DNA of 64,000 nt, taken from the NCBI GenBank assembly GCA_947467605.1, contig CANIII010000024.1, forward strand, positions 16,035 to 80,034, given 5' to 3'. A model generated the notes under the pieces. It saw only the letters and a program-made list of their open reading frames with translations, had not been told where the DNA came from and ran no database searches. Origin of the DNA: Acidobacteriota bacterium (GTDB taxonomy: Bacteria > Acidobacteriota > Vicinamibacteria > Vicinamibacterales > SCN-69-37). A program made the position numbers and the translations under genes. Each line of letters starts with the position of its first letter. Position 1 is the stretch's first letter. Shown here piece after piece: positions 36,041 to 45,592 of the stretch.

Positions 36041-37087
36041 ATGCGGTTGTCGTTGCGGCAGACCCTGGTGGGCCGCTGGTTTCAAATGCTGCTGGGGCTG
36101 TTCGAAACGGCAGGCCCGGCGCTGATCTTCGCCGGCGGTGGCTGGCTCATCATCCGGGGTCACATCGGTCTCGGCACGGTCGTCGCATTCATCACTCTGC
36201 TCCGGCGCCTCTATCAGCCGGCGTCACAGCTGGCCGGCCTCCATGTGGATCTGGTCACGTCGTACGCCTACTTCGAGCGCGTGTTCTCGGTGCTCGATCT
36301 CACGCCGTCCATCGTCGACGGGCCCGACGCCAGACCGTTCCCCACGGCCCGCGGCGCGATTGAATTTCGCGACGTCAGCTTCGCCTACGGTCGCGGCACG
36401 ACCGACGCGGTCTCGCACGTGTCGCTGCGCATCGAAGCCGGTGAAACCGTCGCCATCGTTGGCGGCTCGGGCTCGGGCAAGAGCACGCTGGCGGCGCTGC
36501 TGCCCCGCCTCTATGACCCGACGCACGGCGCGGTCCTCATCGATGGCATCGACATCCGCACGATCACCCTCGCATCGCTGCGCTCGCACATCGCGGTCGT
36601 CCATCAGGACACGTACCTCTTTCACGGATCGATCGAAGACAACTTGCGCTACGCCAAGCCGGAGGCGACGCTCGCCGAGCTCGTGGAGGCCGCGCGTGCG
36701 GCGCAGATTCACGACTTCATTCAGACGCTGCCGGATGCGTACGGCACGATCGTCGGTGATCGCGGCTACCAACTGTCGGGGGGCGAACGTCAGCGGCTGG
36801 CCATCGCCCGCGCCATCTTGCGCAATCCGCGGATTCTGATTCTCGACGAAGCCACCAGCGCGCTCGACTCGGTGAACGAGGGGCTCGTGCTCGCCGCGCT
36901 GGAGCCGCTGCTCGACGGCCGAACCAGCCTCGTGATTGCGCACCGGCTCTCCACCGTCATGAACGCACATCGGATCGTCATGCTCGACCACGGACGCATC
37001 GTGGCGCAGGGCACGCACGACGAGTTGTCGAAACAGTCACACGCCTACGCCGATCTCGTGCGGCGTCAAACCTTGGTCGCGGTCTAA
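36041..37087 (+). pseudogene. ABC exporter fragment (C-terminal membrane end + ATPase)
   Basis: 348-residue C-terminal part of an MsbA/ABCB-type half-transporter (normally about 600). It starts in the last third of the membrane domain (MRLSLRQTLVGRWFQMLL, GGGWLIIRGHIGLG) and has a complete ATPase: Walker A GGSGSGKST, Q-loop VVHQDTYLF, signature LSGGERQ, Walker B ILILDEA and H-loop IAHRLS. Most transmembrane helices are missing; the sequence upstream belongs to a different, repetitive protein. It could be expressed as a lone ATPase, but truncation is more likely. Whether this is a true deletion or an assembly join cannot be settled from the sequence. Confidence 0.75.
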
Positions 37088-37101
37088 TCTCAGGAGTACG
37101 C

Positions 37102-38214
37102 ATGCGAATCTCTCATCGAATCCTCGTGGCGGCATCCGTTCTGGCGGTGGTCACGCTACGGGCCGTGCCCGCATCGACCTGGGCTGCCGATCTACTACCC
37201 AAGGCGATCACCGACGCGCAGTTCTGGACGCTCGCCACCGAGGCGTCAGAACCGAGCGGTACGTTCCATTCAGAAAATCTGGTGTCGAACGAGATCAAGT
37301 TCCAGGGGATTCTGCCGCGCTTCGCCGCGATGACCGTTCCGGGACGAGCGTATGTCGGCGTCGGCTCCGAGCAGAACTTCACCTACATCACGGCGGTGAA
37401 GCCATCGATCGCCATCATCGTCGATATCCGGCGCGGCAACCTGGACCTGCATCTGACCTACAAGGCGTTATTCGAGATGTCGGCGGACCGCGCGGAGTTC
37501 GTGTCACGGCTGTTCTCGCGGCCACGACCGGCGGGCCTCACGGCCTCGTCAACCGCGGCGGAGATCTTCGTGGCATTCGCGGCATCGCCGCGCAACGAGG
37601 TGCTGTACGCGAAGAACCTGGATGCGATCACCACGCATCTGGCGACGACACACAAGTTCGGGATTTCCGCCGGCGACCGCGAGGGCATCAGCTATGTCTA
37701 TCGATCGTGGTTTGACGGCGGTCCCGACCTCCGCTACGCACTGACGACCGGTCAGGGCAACGGCCGCGTCGCGGGGGGCGGACGAGGCGGCCGTAGTGGT
37801 TTTGGCGGCGCGGGCGGTGGGATGCCCACCTACGCAGAGCTGATGACCACCAATGATGGCGCCGGAAAGAACTGGAGCTACCTGGCGACCGAGGAGAACT
37901 TCCGACTCATGAAGGATCTCGAGACGCGCAACATGGTCGTGCCGGTCGTCGGCAACTTCGGCGGCCCGAAGGCGCTCAAAGCGGTCGGCTCCTACCTGAG
38001 GCAGCACAGTCAGATCGTGTCGGCGTTCTACACGTCGAACGTGGAGCAGTACCTCCGGCAGGACGGCATCTGGGATGAGTTCTGCCGCAACGCGGCGACA
38101 CTGCCGGCCGACGCCAAGAGCGTCATGGTGCGTTCGGAACGCGGCGGCACGGGGACGTTTGAACTGGCCGTGGTGCCGCTGGCAACGCAGTTCACCACGT
38201 GCGTATCACGTTGA
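37102..38214 (+). CDS. Conserved secreted protein (LIC_10091-like)
   Basis: 370 residues with a signal peptide (RISHRILVAASVLAVVT). The conserved core contains RAYVGVGSEQNFTYITAVKPSIAIIVDIRRGN and HLTYKALFEMSADRAEFVSRLFSRPRP, as in a group of proteins of unknown activity found in Acidobacteriota and Leptospira. A Gly/Arg-rich insert (AGGGRGGRSGFGGAGGG) lies near residue 230. GGAG at 6 bases supports ATG 37102. No catalytic motif recognised. Confidence 0.7.
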   Translation: MRISHRILVAASVLAVVTLRAVPASTWAADLLPKAITDAQFWTLATEASEPSGTFHSENLVSNEIKFQGILPRFAAMTVPGRAYVGVGSEQNFTYITAVKPSIAIIVDIRRGNLDLHLTYKALFEMSADRAEFVSRLFSRPRPAGLTASSTAAEIFVAFAASPRNEVLYAKNLDAITTHLATTHKFGISAGDREGISYVYRSWFDGGPDLRYALTTGQGNGRVAGGGRGGRSGFGGAGGGMPTYAELMTTNDGAGKNWSYLATEENFRLMKDLETRNMVVPVVGNFGGPKALKAVGSYLRQHSQIVSAFYTSNVEQYLRQDGIWDEFCRNAATLPADAKSVMVRSERGGTGTFELAVVPLATQFTTCVSR

Positions 38215-38300
38215 TCGCGCGATAAGCGGTTTACCCCGGAAGTCGCCGTCCCCGAACATACCTTGCGTCGGGTCGTCGACACCTCTAATCTTCCCTCGGG

Positions 38301-38320
38301 AGGTGGCGCATACGCCACCT
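38301..38320 (+). promoter_or_regulatory. Leader hairpin before the TonB receptor
   Basis: 8-base perfect stem AGGTGGCG / CGCCACCT around CATA, extendable with a bulge to CCTC/GAGG. It sits directly upstream of a GAGGGGGAG Shine-Dalgarno and 13 bases before ATG 38334, so it is in a position to affect translation of the receptor. Confidence 0.5.
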
Positions 38321-38333
38321 GAGGGGGAGTGAT

Positions 38334-41324
38334 ATGTCCATAAGCAGAGGAAATACGAGGCTCGCAACGCTGTTGCTGGCGTGCGTTCTGGCATTTGCAC
38401 CATCGGCATTTGCACAGGTCCAGACCGGCAGCATCGTCGTCAAGGCGGTCGATCAACAGGGGGCTGTGGTTCCGGGAGCCACGGTCACGATCAATAGCCC
38501 GGTGCTGCCCGCACCACTGACCGGCGTCACGGATACGGCCGGCACGTATCGGTTTCCGTCACTGACGGTCGGCACGTACAACGTGCGCGTCTCGCTGCAG
38601 GGCTTCAAGACCAGCGTGCGCGACGGCCTGGCGGTCCTGCAGGGACAGACGGTCTCGATCGACGCGCAGCTGAGCGTCGGAGGCATGACGGAAGAAACGA
38701 CGGTCAAGGGCGAGCCGCCCGTGGTCGACACGAAGAGCGCGAACGTGAAAGTCAACATCGACAAGGATCTGCTCGAGACGACGCCGGGTGGCAAAGACAT
38801 CTGGAGCATCCTGCAATCCAAAGCCCCCGGGATTGTGTTTGATGCGCCTGACGTCGGCGGCAATCAGGCCGGTTTGCAGCGCGCGTTCACATCGCGCGGC
38901 ACGCCGAATGCGCAGAACACGCAGATGCTGAACGGCGTCAACGTGAACGATCCGTCGGCGCAGGGCTTCTCGATGAACTACTACGACCCGAGCTCGTTCG
39001 AGAACATTCAGGTGTCGAGCGGCGCGCAGGACATCGCCGTCGGTACCGCCGGCGTCTTCATCAACATGGTCACCAAGAGTGGCACCAACAAGTTCAACGG
39101 CCAGGCGCTCTTCACGTGCCAGGGCAACTGCAAGGGCCTCAAGACGCAGTCGATGAACGTCGACAGCGCACTGCTGAAGGCGGGCTTCCGGTCGGACTCC
39201 AACTCGGTCGACTACATCACCAACTCGAACGCGCAGATCGGCGGACCGTTGATGAAGAACAAGCTCTTTCTCTTTGCGTCGTTCAACTACCAGCCGACGC
39301 ACGTGAACGTGCCGGGCTTCCCCGCGGTGTCGCCGTTGTTGCCGGTGCAGCTCAACACAAGCAATCAGGACACGACAGACATTCTGACGGGCACGGGCAA
39401 ATTCAACTACCAGCTGAATGCGCGCAACCGCTTTGAGGCCTATGTCGAGCGTCAGCGCTACGACAAGCCCAACCGCGGTGCCGGCGCGACCAACACGGAA
39501 GACTCCGACCAGAAGGAACTCGACTACGGCAACACGTTCCAGGGCGCGTGGAACCTGCTCTTGAGCGACCGCCTCTTCGCGGACAGCAAGATCAGCTACA
39601 ACAACATCCACTTTCCGCTCTTCCAGAAGACGGGACTGCAGTCGATCCTCGACAACTCCACGGGCATTCGCTATCGCAACTCGGCCAGCGAGAGCCAGTT
39701 CTACCGTCGACGACTGCAGATGAGTTCGAACTGGCAGTACTTTGTGCCGTCGATGTTCGGTGGCCGCCATGAATTCAAGGGCGGCGTCGACTTCGGCTAC
39801 ACGCCGGCCGACACGGACACGCTCCGCGTCGACGACGTCAACCTCGTGTACCTCAGCACGACGAACAAGGCCTCGACGGTCACGTTGTTCAACTCACCCA
39901 CGCACGTCGTGTCCGCGATCAACTCGACCGCGCTCTACGCGCAGGATTCATTCTCGACGGGCCGTCTCACGGTCATCGGCGGCATTCGCTGGGAACGTGT
40001 CGAGGGTTTCCTGCCAGCCCAGACATCACCATCGAGCCGCTACTTCCCTGAAGGCCACGTGTTCAAGGGTGTGTCGATTGGCGGTGTCGTGCAGGACTAC
40101 ACCGTCAAGAAGACGTTTGACGCGGTTCGAGAAGATCCGTTGTGGACCAACTGGGCGCCTCGAGTCAGCGCGACCTACGACCTGACGGGCGATGGCAAGA
40201 CAGTGCTCAAAGCCTCATGGGGCCGCTATCTGGACCAGATCAACACTGGCACACCGCCCAACCCGAACGGCTCGATCAGCCAGACCTACAACTGGACCGA
40301 TCCGAATGGCGATCTCGTGTTTCAGCCCGGCACGCTGACGTGGGACGGCACCAAGTACGTCGGAGGCGAACTGGGCACACTCACCGCCACGACCATTCCC
40401 AATCCAGCCGCGTTCGACAAGACGCTGCGTCGTCCGAAGCGCAACGAGCTGACTGTGGGCATCGACCGCGAAGTCGTGCCGACCGTGCTGGCAAGCGCAA
40501 CCTTCATCTACCGCAAGGAGAAGGACGTGCAGACCAACGTGGACCAGAACTTCGACCAGTGGGACGCGTTGTATACCAAGGCCACGCTGACCGATCCGGG
40601 CCGCGACGGCGTGCTCGGCACGAGCGATGACACCCCCATTACGGTCTACAACCAGAACACCACCGGCACGGTGAACATCAGCAAGACGGTCAACGATGAT
40701 CGCCTGGCGCAGCGCTACACGGGTCTTGAGTTCACCGTGAACCGCCGCTTCCGTGATGGCTGGACCGTGCTGGCCGGCTACACCTACTCGCACACCAAGC
40801 AGGACTTCGTCACGCTCGCCAACCCGAATGCGGCGTACGTGAACGCGAGCGGTGAAAGCGGCGGACGCCGACACAATCTGAAGCTCAGCGGTTCCTACAC
40901 GCTGCCGTTCCAGATCGTGTTTGGTGCCAACTTCACGTTGCAGTCGGGCTTGCCGATCACCCGCACTTGGGCGATCAGCGCGTGCTCCACGACGATCCTC
41001 ACCAACTGCCTGCGTCAGGCAGTGACGGTCAACGCCGAAACGCGCGGGAGCGTCGAACTGTCCAAGCTCGCCGTCGCCGACGTGCGCCTGGGCCGGTTCT
41101 TCAAGCTCGGCACCAACAAGCTGGATGTCAGCCTGGACCTCTACAACCTGACGAACGCCAACACGACGTTCTCGGTCCGCACGACGACCGGCGTGACCGG
41201 CGTGCGCGAGGGCGGTCTGGTGGCTAACCCGGTGACCAACATCGCATCGTTCCTGTCGCCCACCGGCGTCCTGGGACCGCGAATTCTGCGCGTCAACGTG
41301 ACGTTCTCGTTCTCGCAGAAGTAA
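38334..41324 (+). CDS. Oar-like TonB-dependent receptor with CarboxypepD_reg domain
   Basis: 996-residue outer-membrane receptor. Order: signal peptide (ending AFAPSAFA), an N-terminal carboxypeptidase-regulatory-like beta domain (VQTGSIVVKAVDQQGAVVPGA, YRFPSLTVGTYNVRVSLQGF, residues about 30-105), a plug domain (SRGTPNAQNTQMLNGVNVND, around residue 190-240) and a 22-strand-type barrel ending with the aromatic residue pattern VNVTFSFSQK. Oar-like receptors in Acidobacteriota take up oligosaccharides or peptides. A palindrome terminator (P2) lies after the stop. Its neighbour downstream is an S9 peptidase, consistent with peptide uptake. Confidence 0.92.
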   Translation: MSISRGNTRLATLLLACVLAFAPSAFAQVQTGSIVVKAVDQQGAVVPGATVTINSPVLPAPLTGVTDTAGTYRFPSLTVGTYNVRVSLQGFKTSVRDGLAVLQGQTVSIDAQLSVGGMTEETTVKGEPPVVDTKSANVKVNIDKDLLETTPGGKDIWSILQSKAPGIVFDAPDVGGNQAGLQRAFTSRGTPNAQNTQMLNGVNVNDPSAQGFSMNYYDPSSFENIQVSSGAQDIAVGTAGVFINMVTKSGTNKFNGQALFTCQGNCKGLKTQSMNVDSALLKAGFRSDSNSVDYITNSNAQIGGPLMKNKLFLFASFNYQPTHVNVPGFPAVSPLLPVQLNTSNQDTTDILTGTGKFNYQLNARNRFEAYVERQRYDKPNRGAGATNTEDSDQKELDYGNTFQGAWNLLLSDRLFADSKISYNNIHFPLFQKTGLQSILDNSTGIRYRNSASESQFYRRRLQMSSNWQYFVPSMFGGRHEFKGGVDFGYTPADTDTLRVDDVNLVYLSTTNKASTVTLFNSPTHVVSAINSTALYAQDSFSTGRLTVIGGIRWERVEGFLPAQTSPSSRYFPEGHVFKGVSIGGVVQDYTVKKTFDAVREDPLWTNWAPRVSATYDLTGDGKTVLKASWGRYLDQINTGTPPNPNGSISQTYNWTDPNGDLVFQPGTLTWDGTKYVGGELGTLTATTIPNPAAFDKTLRRPKRNELTVGIDREVVPTVLASATFIYRKEKDVQTNVDQNFDQWDALYTKATLTDPGRDGVLGTSDDTPITVYNQNTTGTVNISKTVNDDRLAQRYTGLEFTVNRRFRDGWTVLAGYTYSHTKQDFVTLANPNAAYVNASGESGGRRHNLKLSGSYTLPFQIVFGANFTLQSGLPITRTWAISACSTTILTNCLRQAVTVNAETRGSVELSKLAVADVRLGRFFKLGTNKLDVSLDLYNLTNANTTFSVRTTTGVTGVREGGLVANPVTNIASFLSPTGVLGPRILRVNVTFSFSQK

Positions 41325-41333
41325 GTCCACAAA

Positions 41334-41374
41334 AAACATCGGGAGTTAATTCAATGAATTAACTCCCGATGTTT
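41334..41374. terminator. Palindrome P2 (CGGGAG family), bidirectional terminator
   Basis: 41-bp palindrome with 20-base perfect arms around one base, core CGGGAGTTAATTCA. It is preceded by AAA and followed by GTTTCTTT, so it can terminate on both strands, mainly the TonB receptor. Same core as the palindromes at 19256 and 44687. Confidence 0.85.
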
Positions 41375-41411
41375 CTTTACATATTTAACAATTGCCCCTC
41401 AGGAGAGACTC

Positions 41412-43550
41412 ATGCCCCGTCATCGGACTGAACGAACCGTTGTGGCGGTGGTGGCAATTGCCGCCGCCACGCTGACTTTGCAGGCTGGTTCGGCTCCGCA
41501 AGCGCGACCGCAGGCGGCCGCGGCTCCGGCGAACACGGCCGGGAAGCTCACGATCGACAAGCTCATCGACATCAAGCACCCGTCGGCGGCGCAGTGGTCG
41601 GCTGACGGCAAGAGCATCACGTTCTCCTGGGATCGCGCAGGCGTGGTGACCCGGTATTCCGTGAGCGCCGACGGCTCGTCGGCACCCGTGCCGCTAGCGG
41701 CGAACGGCGCCGCGCCGGCTGGCGGTGGTGGCGGTGGCCGCGGCGGTGGTCGGGGAGGCGGCGGAGGCAACGCGGCGCCAACGGCTGGCGGCGGCGTGGC
41801 CACTCGCGACGGCAGCAAGGTCGCGTCCGTGACGAGCGCCTCGAATGGCGCGAGCGAGATTCACGTCAAGAACGCCGACGGGAGTGGCGACATGAAGGTC
41901 GCGTCGATCGATGGCGCGGTCGCGGGCCTCGCCTGGACACCCGATGGTCAGCGCCTCACCTTCACGACCGGTGGCGGACGCGGACAACAGATCTTTCACG
42001 ACGTCACGCCCGACTACTCGGGCGCCAAGATCCTCTATCGCTCCACGGAAAATGCGCAGGGCGCGCCGGCCGACAACTGGGTCGTGACCACAACGGCCAA
42101 CAGCACACCGACGAAGTTCACGACCGGCGGCGGCCGCGGTGGTGCCAATCGCTGGCTCGACGGCACACACATCCTCGTCGATCGCACGACGCCCGACTTC
42201 AAGCACCGCACGATCTCGGCCATCGACGTCACGAACAACACCGCACGCGTTATTCAGGATGACGTGAAGGAGAAGTTCTGGAGCGTCACCGGTGATGCAC
42301 AGGCCGGCTCGCAAATCTCGCCAGATGGCAAATGGATTTCATTTCTCAGCGACAAGGATGGCTGGGACCAGCTCTACGTCACACCGGCCGCCGGCGGTCC
42401 GGTGACACAGATCACGAAGGGCAAGTTCGAGACGTGGCGCACGTCCTGGTCCGCCGACAGCACGCGCATTGTCTTCGACCAGAATGAAGAGGCCGATCAC
42501 GGGCGTCGGCACATCGGCGTCGTGACACTGAACGGCGACCCGGCAAAGGCAACCGTGCGACTGCTCACATCAGGCCGCGGCGCCGACATCGCGCCGACGT
42601 GGTCGCCCGACGGCACGAAGGTCCTCTATCAGCACACCGACCCGTGGAATTCCGCGGACTACTACGTCGTCGATGCCATGACACCCAATGCGAAGCCGGT
42701 GCGCCTGACGAATTCGATGCCCGCGTCCATCGACAAGACACAGCTCGTCGAGCCCAAGCTCGTGCACTACAAGGGACCCGACGGCAAGGATGTGCCCGCG
42801 TATCTGTTCGTGCCGAAGAACATGAATCCAAATGTGAAGCATCCCGCCATCGTGTGGGTGCATGGCGACGGCGTGAATCAGAACTACGACGGCTGGCACG
42901 TGCAGCGCAACTACGCCGTCTACTACAGCATCCATCAGTATTTCCTGCAGCAGGGCTACGTCGTGCTCGCGCCGGACTACCGCGGCAGCATCGGCTACGG
43001 CGCCGAGTGGCGCGAAGGCGTCTACATGGACGTCGGCGGCAAGGACTTCCGTGACGCGGGGATGGCGAACACGTATCTGAAGACGCTTCCCTATGTGAAC
43101 GACAAGAAGATCGGCATCTGGGGCCTCAGCTACGGCGGTTTCTTCACGCTGCTCGCGGTCACGGAAATGCCGACGGCGTACGCCGCCGCGGTGGATGTGG
43201 CGGGCGTGTCCGACTACGCGCTCTACTATGAAGATCCGTATCACGGCACATGGACGACGAGCCGCATCGGCACGCCGGCGGAAAATCCGGCGGTCTACGC
43301 GCAGGCCTCCCCGGTCTCCCACATGGACAAGCTTCAGACGCCGCTACTCGTCCTTCACGGCACCGCGGACGTGAACGTGCCGTACCTGCATTCGGTGAAG
43401 CTACTCGACGAGGTGATGAAGAAGGGCAAGGGCGACCTCGTGAGCTTCATGGCGTATCCCGGCGAGTTCCACTACTTCACGCGGGAACACGTCCTAAAGG
43501 ACGCATGGCATCGCGTTGAGCTCTTCTGGGACAAGCACCTCAAACACTAG
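41412..43550 (+). CDS. S9 family (DPP-IV/prolyl oligopeptidase-like) peptidase
   Basis: 712-residue exported serine peptidase: signal-like start, a beta-propeller (KHPSAAQWSADGKSITFSW, SPDGKWISFLSDKDGWDQLY) and a C-terminal alpha/beta-hydrolase domain. Catalytic triad: Ser ~573 in GLSYGGF, Asp ~653 in GTADVNVPY, His ~684 in GEFHYF. A Gly/Arg-rich insert (GGGGGGRGGGRGGGGG, about residue 105) interrupts the propeller. AGGAG is 6 bases before ATG. The TAG stop overlaps the TAG stop of the convergent acetamidase gene inside CTAG (43547-43550). It should cleave peptides, often after proline. Confidence 0.92.
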   Translation: MPRHRTERTVVAVVAIAAATLTLQAGSAPQARPQAAAAPANTAGKLTIDKLIDIKHPSAAQWSADGKSITFSWDRAGVVTRYSVSADGSSAPVPLAANGAAPAGGGGGGRGGGRGGGGGNAAPTAGGGVATRDGSKVASVTSASNGASEIHVKNADGSGDMKVASIDGAVAGLAWTPDGQRLTFTTGGGRGQQIFHDVTPDYSGAKILYRSTENAQGAPADNWVVTTTANSTPTKFTTGGGRGGANRWLDGTHILVDRTTPDFKHRTISAIDVTNNTARVIQDDVKEKFWSVTGDAQAGSQISPDGKWISFLSDKDGWDQLYVTPAAGGPVTQITKGKFETWRTSWSADSTRIVFDQNEEADHGRRHIGVVTLNGDPAKATVRLLTSGRGADIAPTWSPDGTKVLYQHTDPWNSADYYVVDAMTPNAKPVRLTNSMPASIDKTQLVEPKLVHYKGPDGKDVPAYLFVPKNMNPNVKHPAIVWVHGDGVNQNYDGWHVQRNYAVYYSIHQYFLQQGYVVLAPDYRGSIGYGAEWREGVYMDVGGKDFRDAGMANTYLKTLPYVNDKKIGIWGLSYGGFFTLLAVTEMPTAYAAAVDVAGVSDYALYYEDPYHGTWTTSRIGTPAENPAVYAQASPVSHMDKLQTPLLVLHGTADVNVPYLHSVKLLDEVMKKGKGDLVSFMAYPGEFHYFTREHVLKDAWHRVELFWDKHLKH

Positions 43551-44662
43551 AGATTCGTCGGGTGTGTCGTCTTTCGCAGCTTCACGAGGACGGTGTACTC
43601 GGGATCGACGAGCTGAATGATCGGCGCGCGGCTGGTCTGCGACACGAACTGAAAGGCATCGACCTCGGTCATGCCGTGCGTGTCGCGGACCCAGCCGACC
43701 ATCGCCTTGAACGCTACGCGCGCGGCGTCCTCGAGCGGGCGGCCTGAACCGACGAACATGATCTCCTCGGCATTCTCGATGCGCGGCACCGGCGTCGCTC
43801 GCTTCTTGATCAGCTCAACGTAGACCTCGACGTTCATCGCGCCTTCAATGGCGGCGCCCATAATCTCGCCCTCGCCCATCGCGTAGTGGCCGTCGCCGAA
43901 CGAGAGCATGGCACCGGGGACGTTGACGCCGAGGAACACCGTGTTCCCGGCGCGGACCTCAGGACAGTCCATATTCCCGCCGAACGGCCCCGGTACGATC
44001 GTGCTCCGCACTTCCCGCATCGCCGGCGCAACCCCGAGGCAGCCAAGAAACGGCGACAGCGTCACGGACCAAGTGTGCTTGCCGTCGCGACTCGACGACC
44101 GCGCGGTGTCGCGCTGCACGTCATACCGCCACGTCGTCTCCGGTAAATCGGAACCGAGTATCGCCGTGCGATCGGTGCCGACAAGCGCACCAAACCCTGG
44201 GCTGAATGACGACACGGCATAGTCGCGCGCTGGCTCAAGCCTCAAGATGTGCACGGCGATCGTGTCGCCCGGTTCGGCGCCTTCGATGAAGAACGGCCCA
44301 GTCTGCGGATTGTCATGACCGGGCGCCATCACTTTCGATGGCAGGTCGGCTGCGGTCTTCACCGCGCCATCGAAGCAGTCTTCCGTCCAACTCACGATGC
44401 GGGTGCCAGAGACGATGCGCTGTTTGGGCTCAGCGCCGCCGAAGGTGTAGACAAGATCTTCGTGCTTGGGCGTCCACGTCAGCGTCGGTGCACTGGGCGG
44501 AACCCCCATCATCAGCGGACGTGGCCCCACGGGGCCCTTCAGTGGCGCAACCGCCGGCGCCGCGATCGGCGGAGGCGTCAGCGTCTCACTTTTGCCGCAC
44601 GCCGCCATCACCCCAATCGCACCGAGCGGCGCACGCGTCAGAAACCGTCGTCTCGTGGTCAT
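43547..44662 (-). CDS. Acetamidase/formamidase family Tat lipoprotein
   Basis: 371 residues of the FmdA/AmdA family, which hydrolyses short amides to ammonia. Landmarks are FGGAEPKQRI, APGHDNPQTGPFFIEGAEPGDTIAVHIL and MDCPEVRAGNTVFLGVNV. The N-terminus combines a Tat motif (TTRRRFLTR) with a lipobox-like AAC, so it is probably an exported lipoprotein. ATG 44662 is preferred to an upstream TTG because AGGGGA precedes it. It lies just after a long palindrome (44687-44732) and before that the DDAH-family gene. Confidence 0.88.
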   Translation of the reverse strand: MTTRRRFLTRAPLGAIGVMAACGKSETLTPPPIAAPAVAPLKGPVGPRPLMMGVPPSAPTLTWTPKHEDLVYTFGGAEPKQRIVSGTRIVSWTEDCFDGAVKTAADLPSKVMAPGHDNPQTGPFFIEGAEPGDTIAVHILRLEPARDYAVSSFSPGFGALVGTDRTAILGSDLPETTWRYDVQRDTARSSSRDGKHTWSVTLSPFLGCLGVAPAMREVRSTIVPGPFGGNMDCPEVRAGNTVFLGVNVPGAMLSFGDGHYAMGEGEIMGAAIEGAMNVEVYVELIKKRATPVPRIENAEEIMFVGSGRPLEDAARVAFKAMVGWVRDTHGMTEVDAFQFVSQTSRAPIIQLVDPEYTVLVKLRKTTHPTNL

Positions 44663-44686
44663 CGCTGTCCCCTGTGTCAAAAATGC

Positions 44687-44732
44687 GAAATAGGGTCGGG
44701 AGGTATTTCGAAATACCTCCCGACCCTATTTC
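44687..44732. terminator. Palindrome P3 (CGGGAG family) at DDAH stop
   Basis: 46-bp perfect palindrome without a loop (23-base arms), core CGGGAGGTATTTCG, containing the TAG stop of the DDAH-family gene. On the minus strand it is followed by GCATTTTTG, so it can act as a terminator 24 bases before the acetamidase start. Shares the CGGGAG core with the palindromes at 19256 and 41334. Confidence 0.75.
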
Positions 44733-45592
44733 CTCGAGTTGCGGGCAATCGGGCGCGTCAAGCACGTCGGCCCGCCGCCGCCTTTAATGCTGATCTCGCG
44801 TCCGTCATATTCCGCCACCGTTGCACCGACGGCCTTGAGGCGATCGCGCGTGATCGGATTGCCCGCCACCATGACGCACCGTCTGGGCGCGATGGCGAGC
44901 ACGTTCGCGCCCATCGAGTCGAACTCTTCCTCGGGCACTTCCACGAGTGCGATGGCACGTGCGATCAACCACTCGCGGAACGGCACGGGCATCAACGGCG
45001 AGTAGACCACCGCGAGGTCGCCATCGACCGGACTGATGATCGACATGAGATGGAACACGTCTGACGGGCCGCGATAGTGTGGCAGTGGCACTGTGACCAC
45101 CTCGACGTCAGACCCGAGGATGTCTTGGAATTGCCGAATGCCCTCGTCATTTGTCCGATACCCCCGCCCCACCGCGACCGTGTGCGCATCGAACCAGACG
45201 ACATCGCCACCTTCAATCTTGCCGGGCGCCGAAATGGTGCCAAGGATGGGAATCCCGAGTGCCGCATATGTCTCGGCCTGTACGGCAGGCTCAGTCGATC
45301 GTTGCGGCTTTCCCATCGCGCACAGGATCACGCCGCGATCGCAGACCAGGGCTGCGTCTCGCACATAGATTGAGTCGAGACTGACTTGGGGATTCGGTGG
45401 CAAGAACTCGAGCACCGAGCCTGCCGCTGAAATCAGCGAGAGAAAGATCTCGTAGTCGGCGATGGCCCGCGCGAGATCCGGTGCCTCTGTAAAATTCAAA
45501 TCCTTCCACTGCTGGTCGCACGCCGTTTGCGTGCCGAAGGCGTCGCGCGCGTGTTTGACCAGAAGTCGGGTGATCGGGGAGTACTCGTTCAC
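44726..45592 (-). CDS. DDAH/arginine deiminase-family (amidinotransferase) enzyme
   Basis: 288 residues of the guanidino-group-modifying superfamily. It starts like DDAH/ADI proteins (NEYSPITRLLVKHARDAFG); the catalytic residues of the family are His in SDVFHLMSII, Glu/Asp in IEGGDVVWF and Cys in GGGPTCLTRP near the C-terminus. It should hydrolyse arginine or methylated arginine to citrulline. GTG 45592 overlaps the permease stop (GTGA), so it is coupled to the APC transporter: uptake and degradation of a guanidino compound is likely (inference). The long frame extending upstream is a shadow of the permease gene. Confidence 0.88.
   Translation of the reverse strand: MNEYSPITRLLVKHARDAFGTQTACDQQWKDLNFTEAPDLARAIADYEIFLSLISAAGSVLEFLPPNPQVSLDSIYVRDAALVCDRGVILCAMGKPQRSTEPAVQAETYAALGIPILGTISAPGKIEGGDVVWFDAHTVAVGRGYRTNDEGIRQFQDILGSDVEVVTVPLPHYRGPSDVFHLMSIISPVDGDLAVVYSPLMPVPFREWLIARAIALVEVPEEEFDSMGANVLAIAPRRCVMVAGNPITRDRLKAVGATVAEYDGREISIKGGGGPTCLTRPIARNSRK

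Noticed and set aside
38559..39770. 403-residue minus-strand frame inside the TonB receptor
   Set aside because: Shadow of the receptor; Arg/Val/Asp-rich composition typical of an antisense frame.
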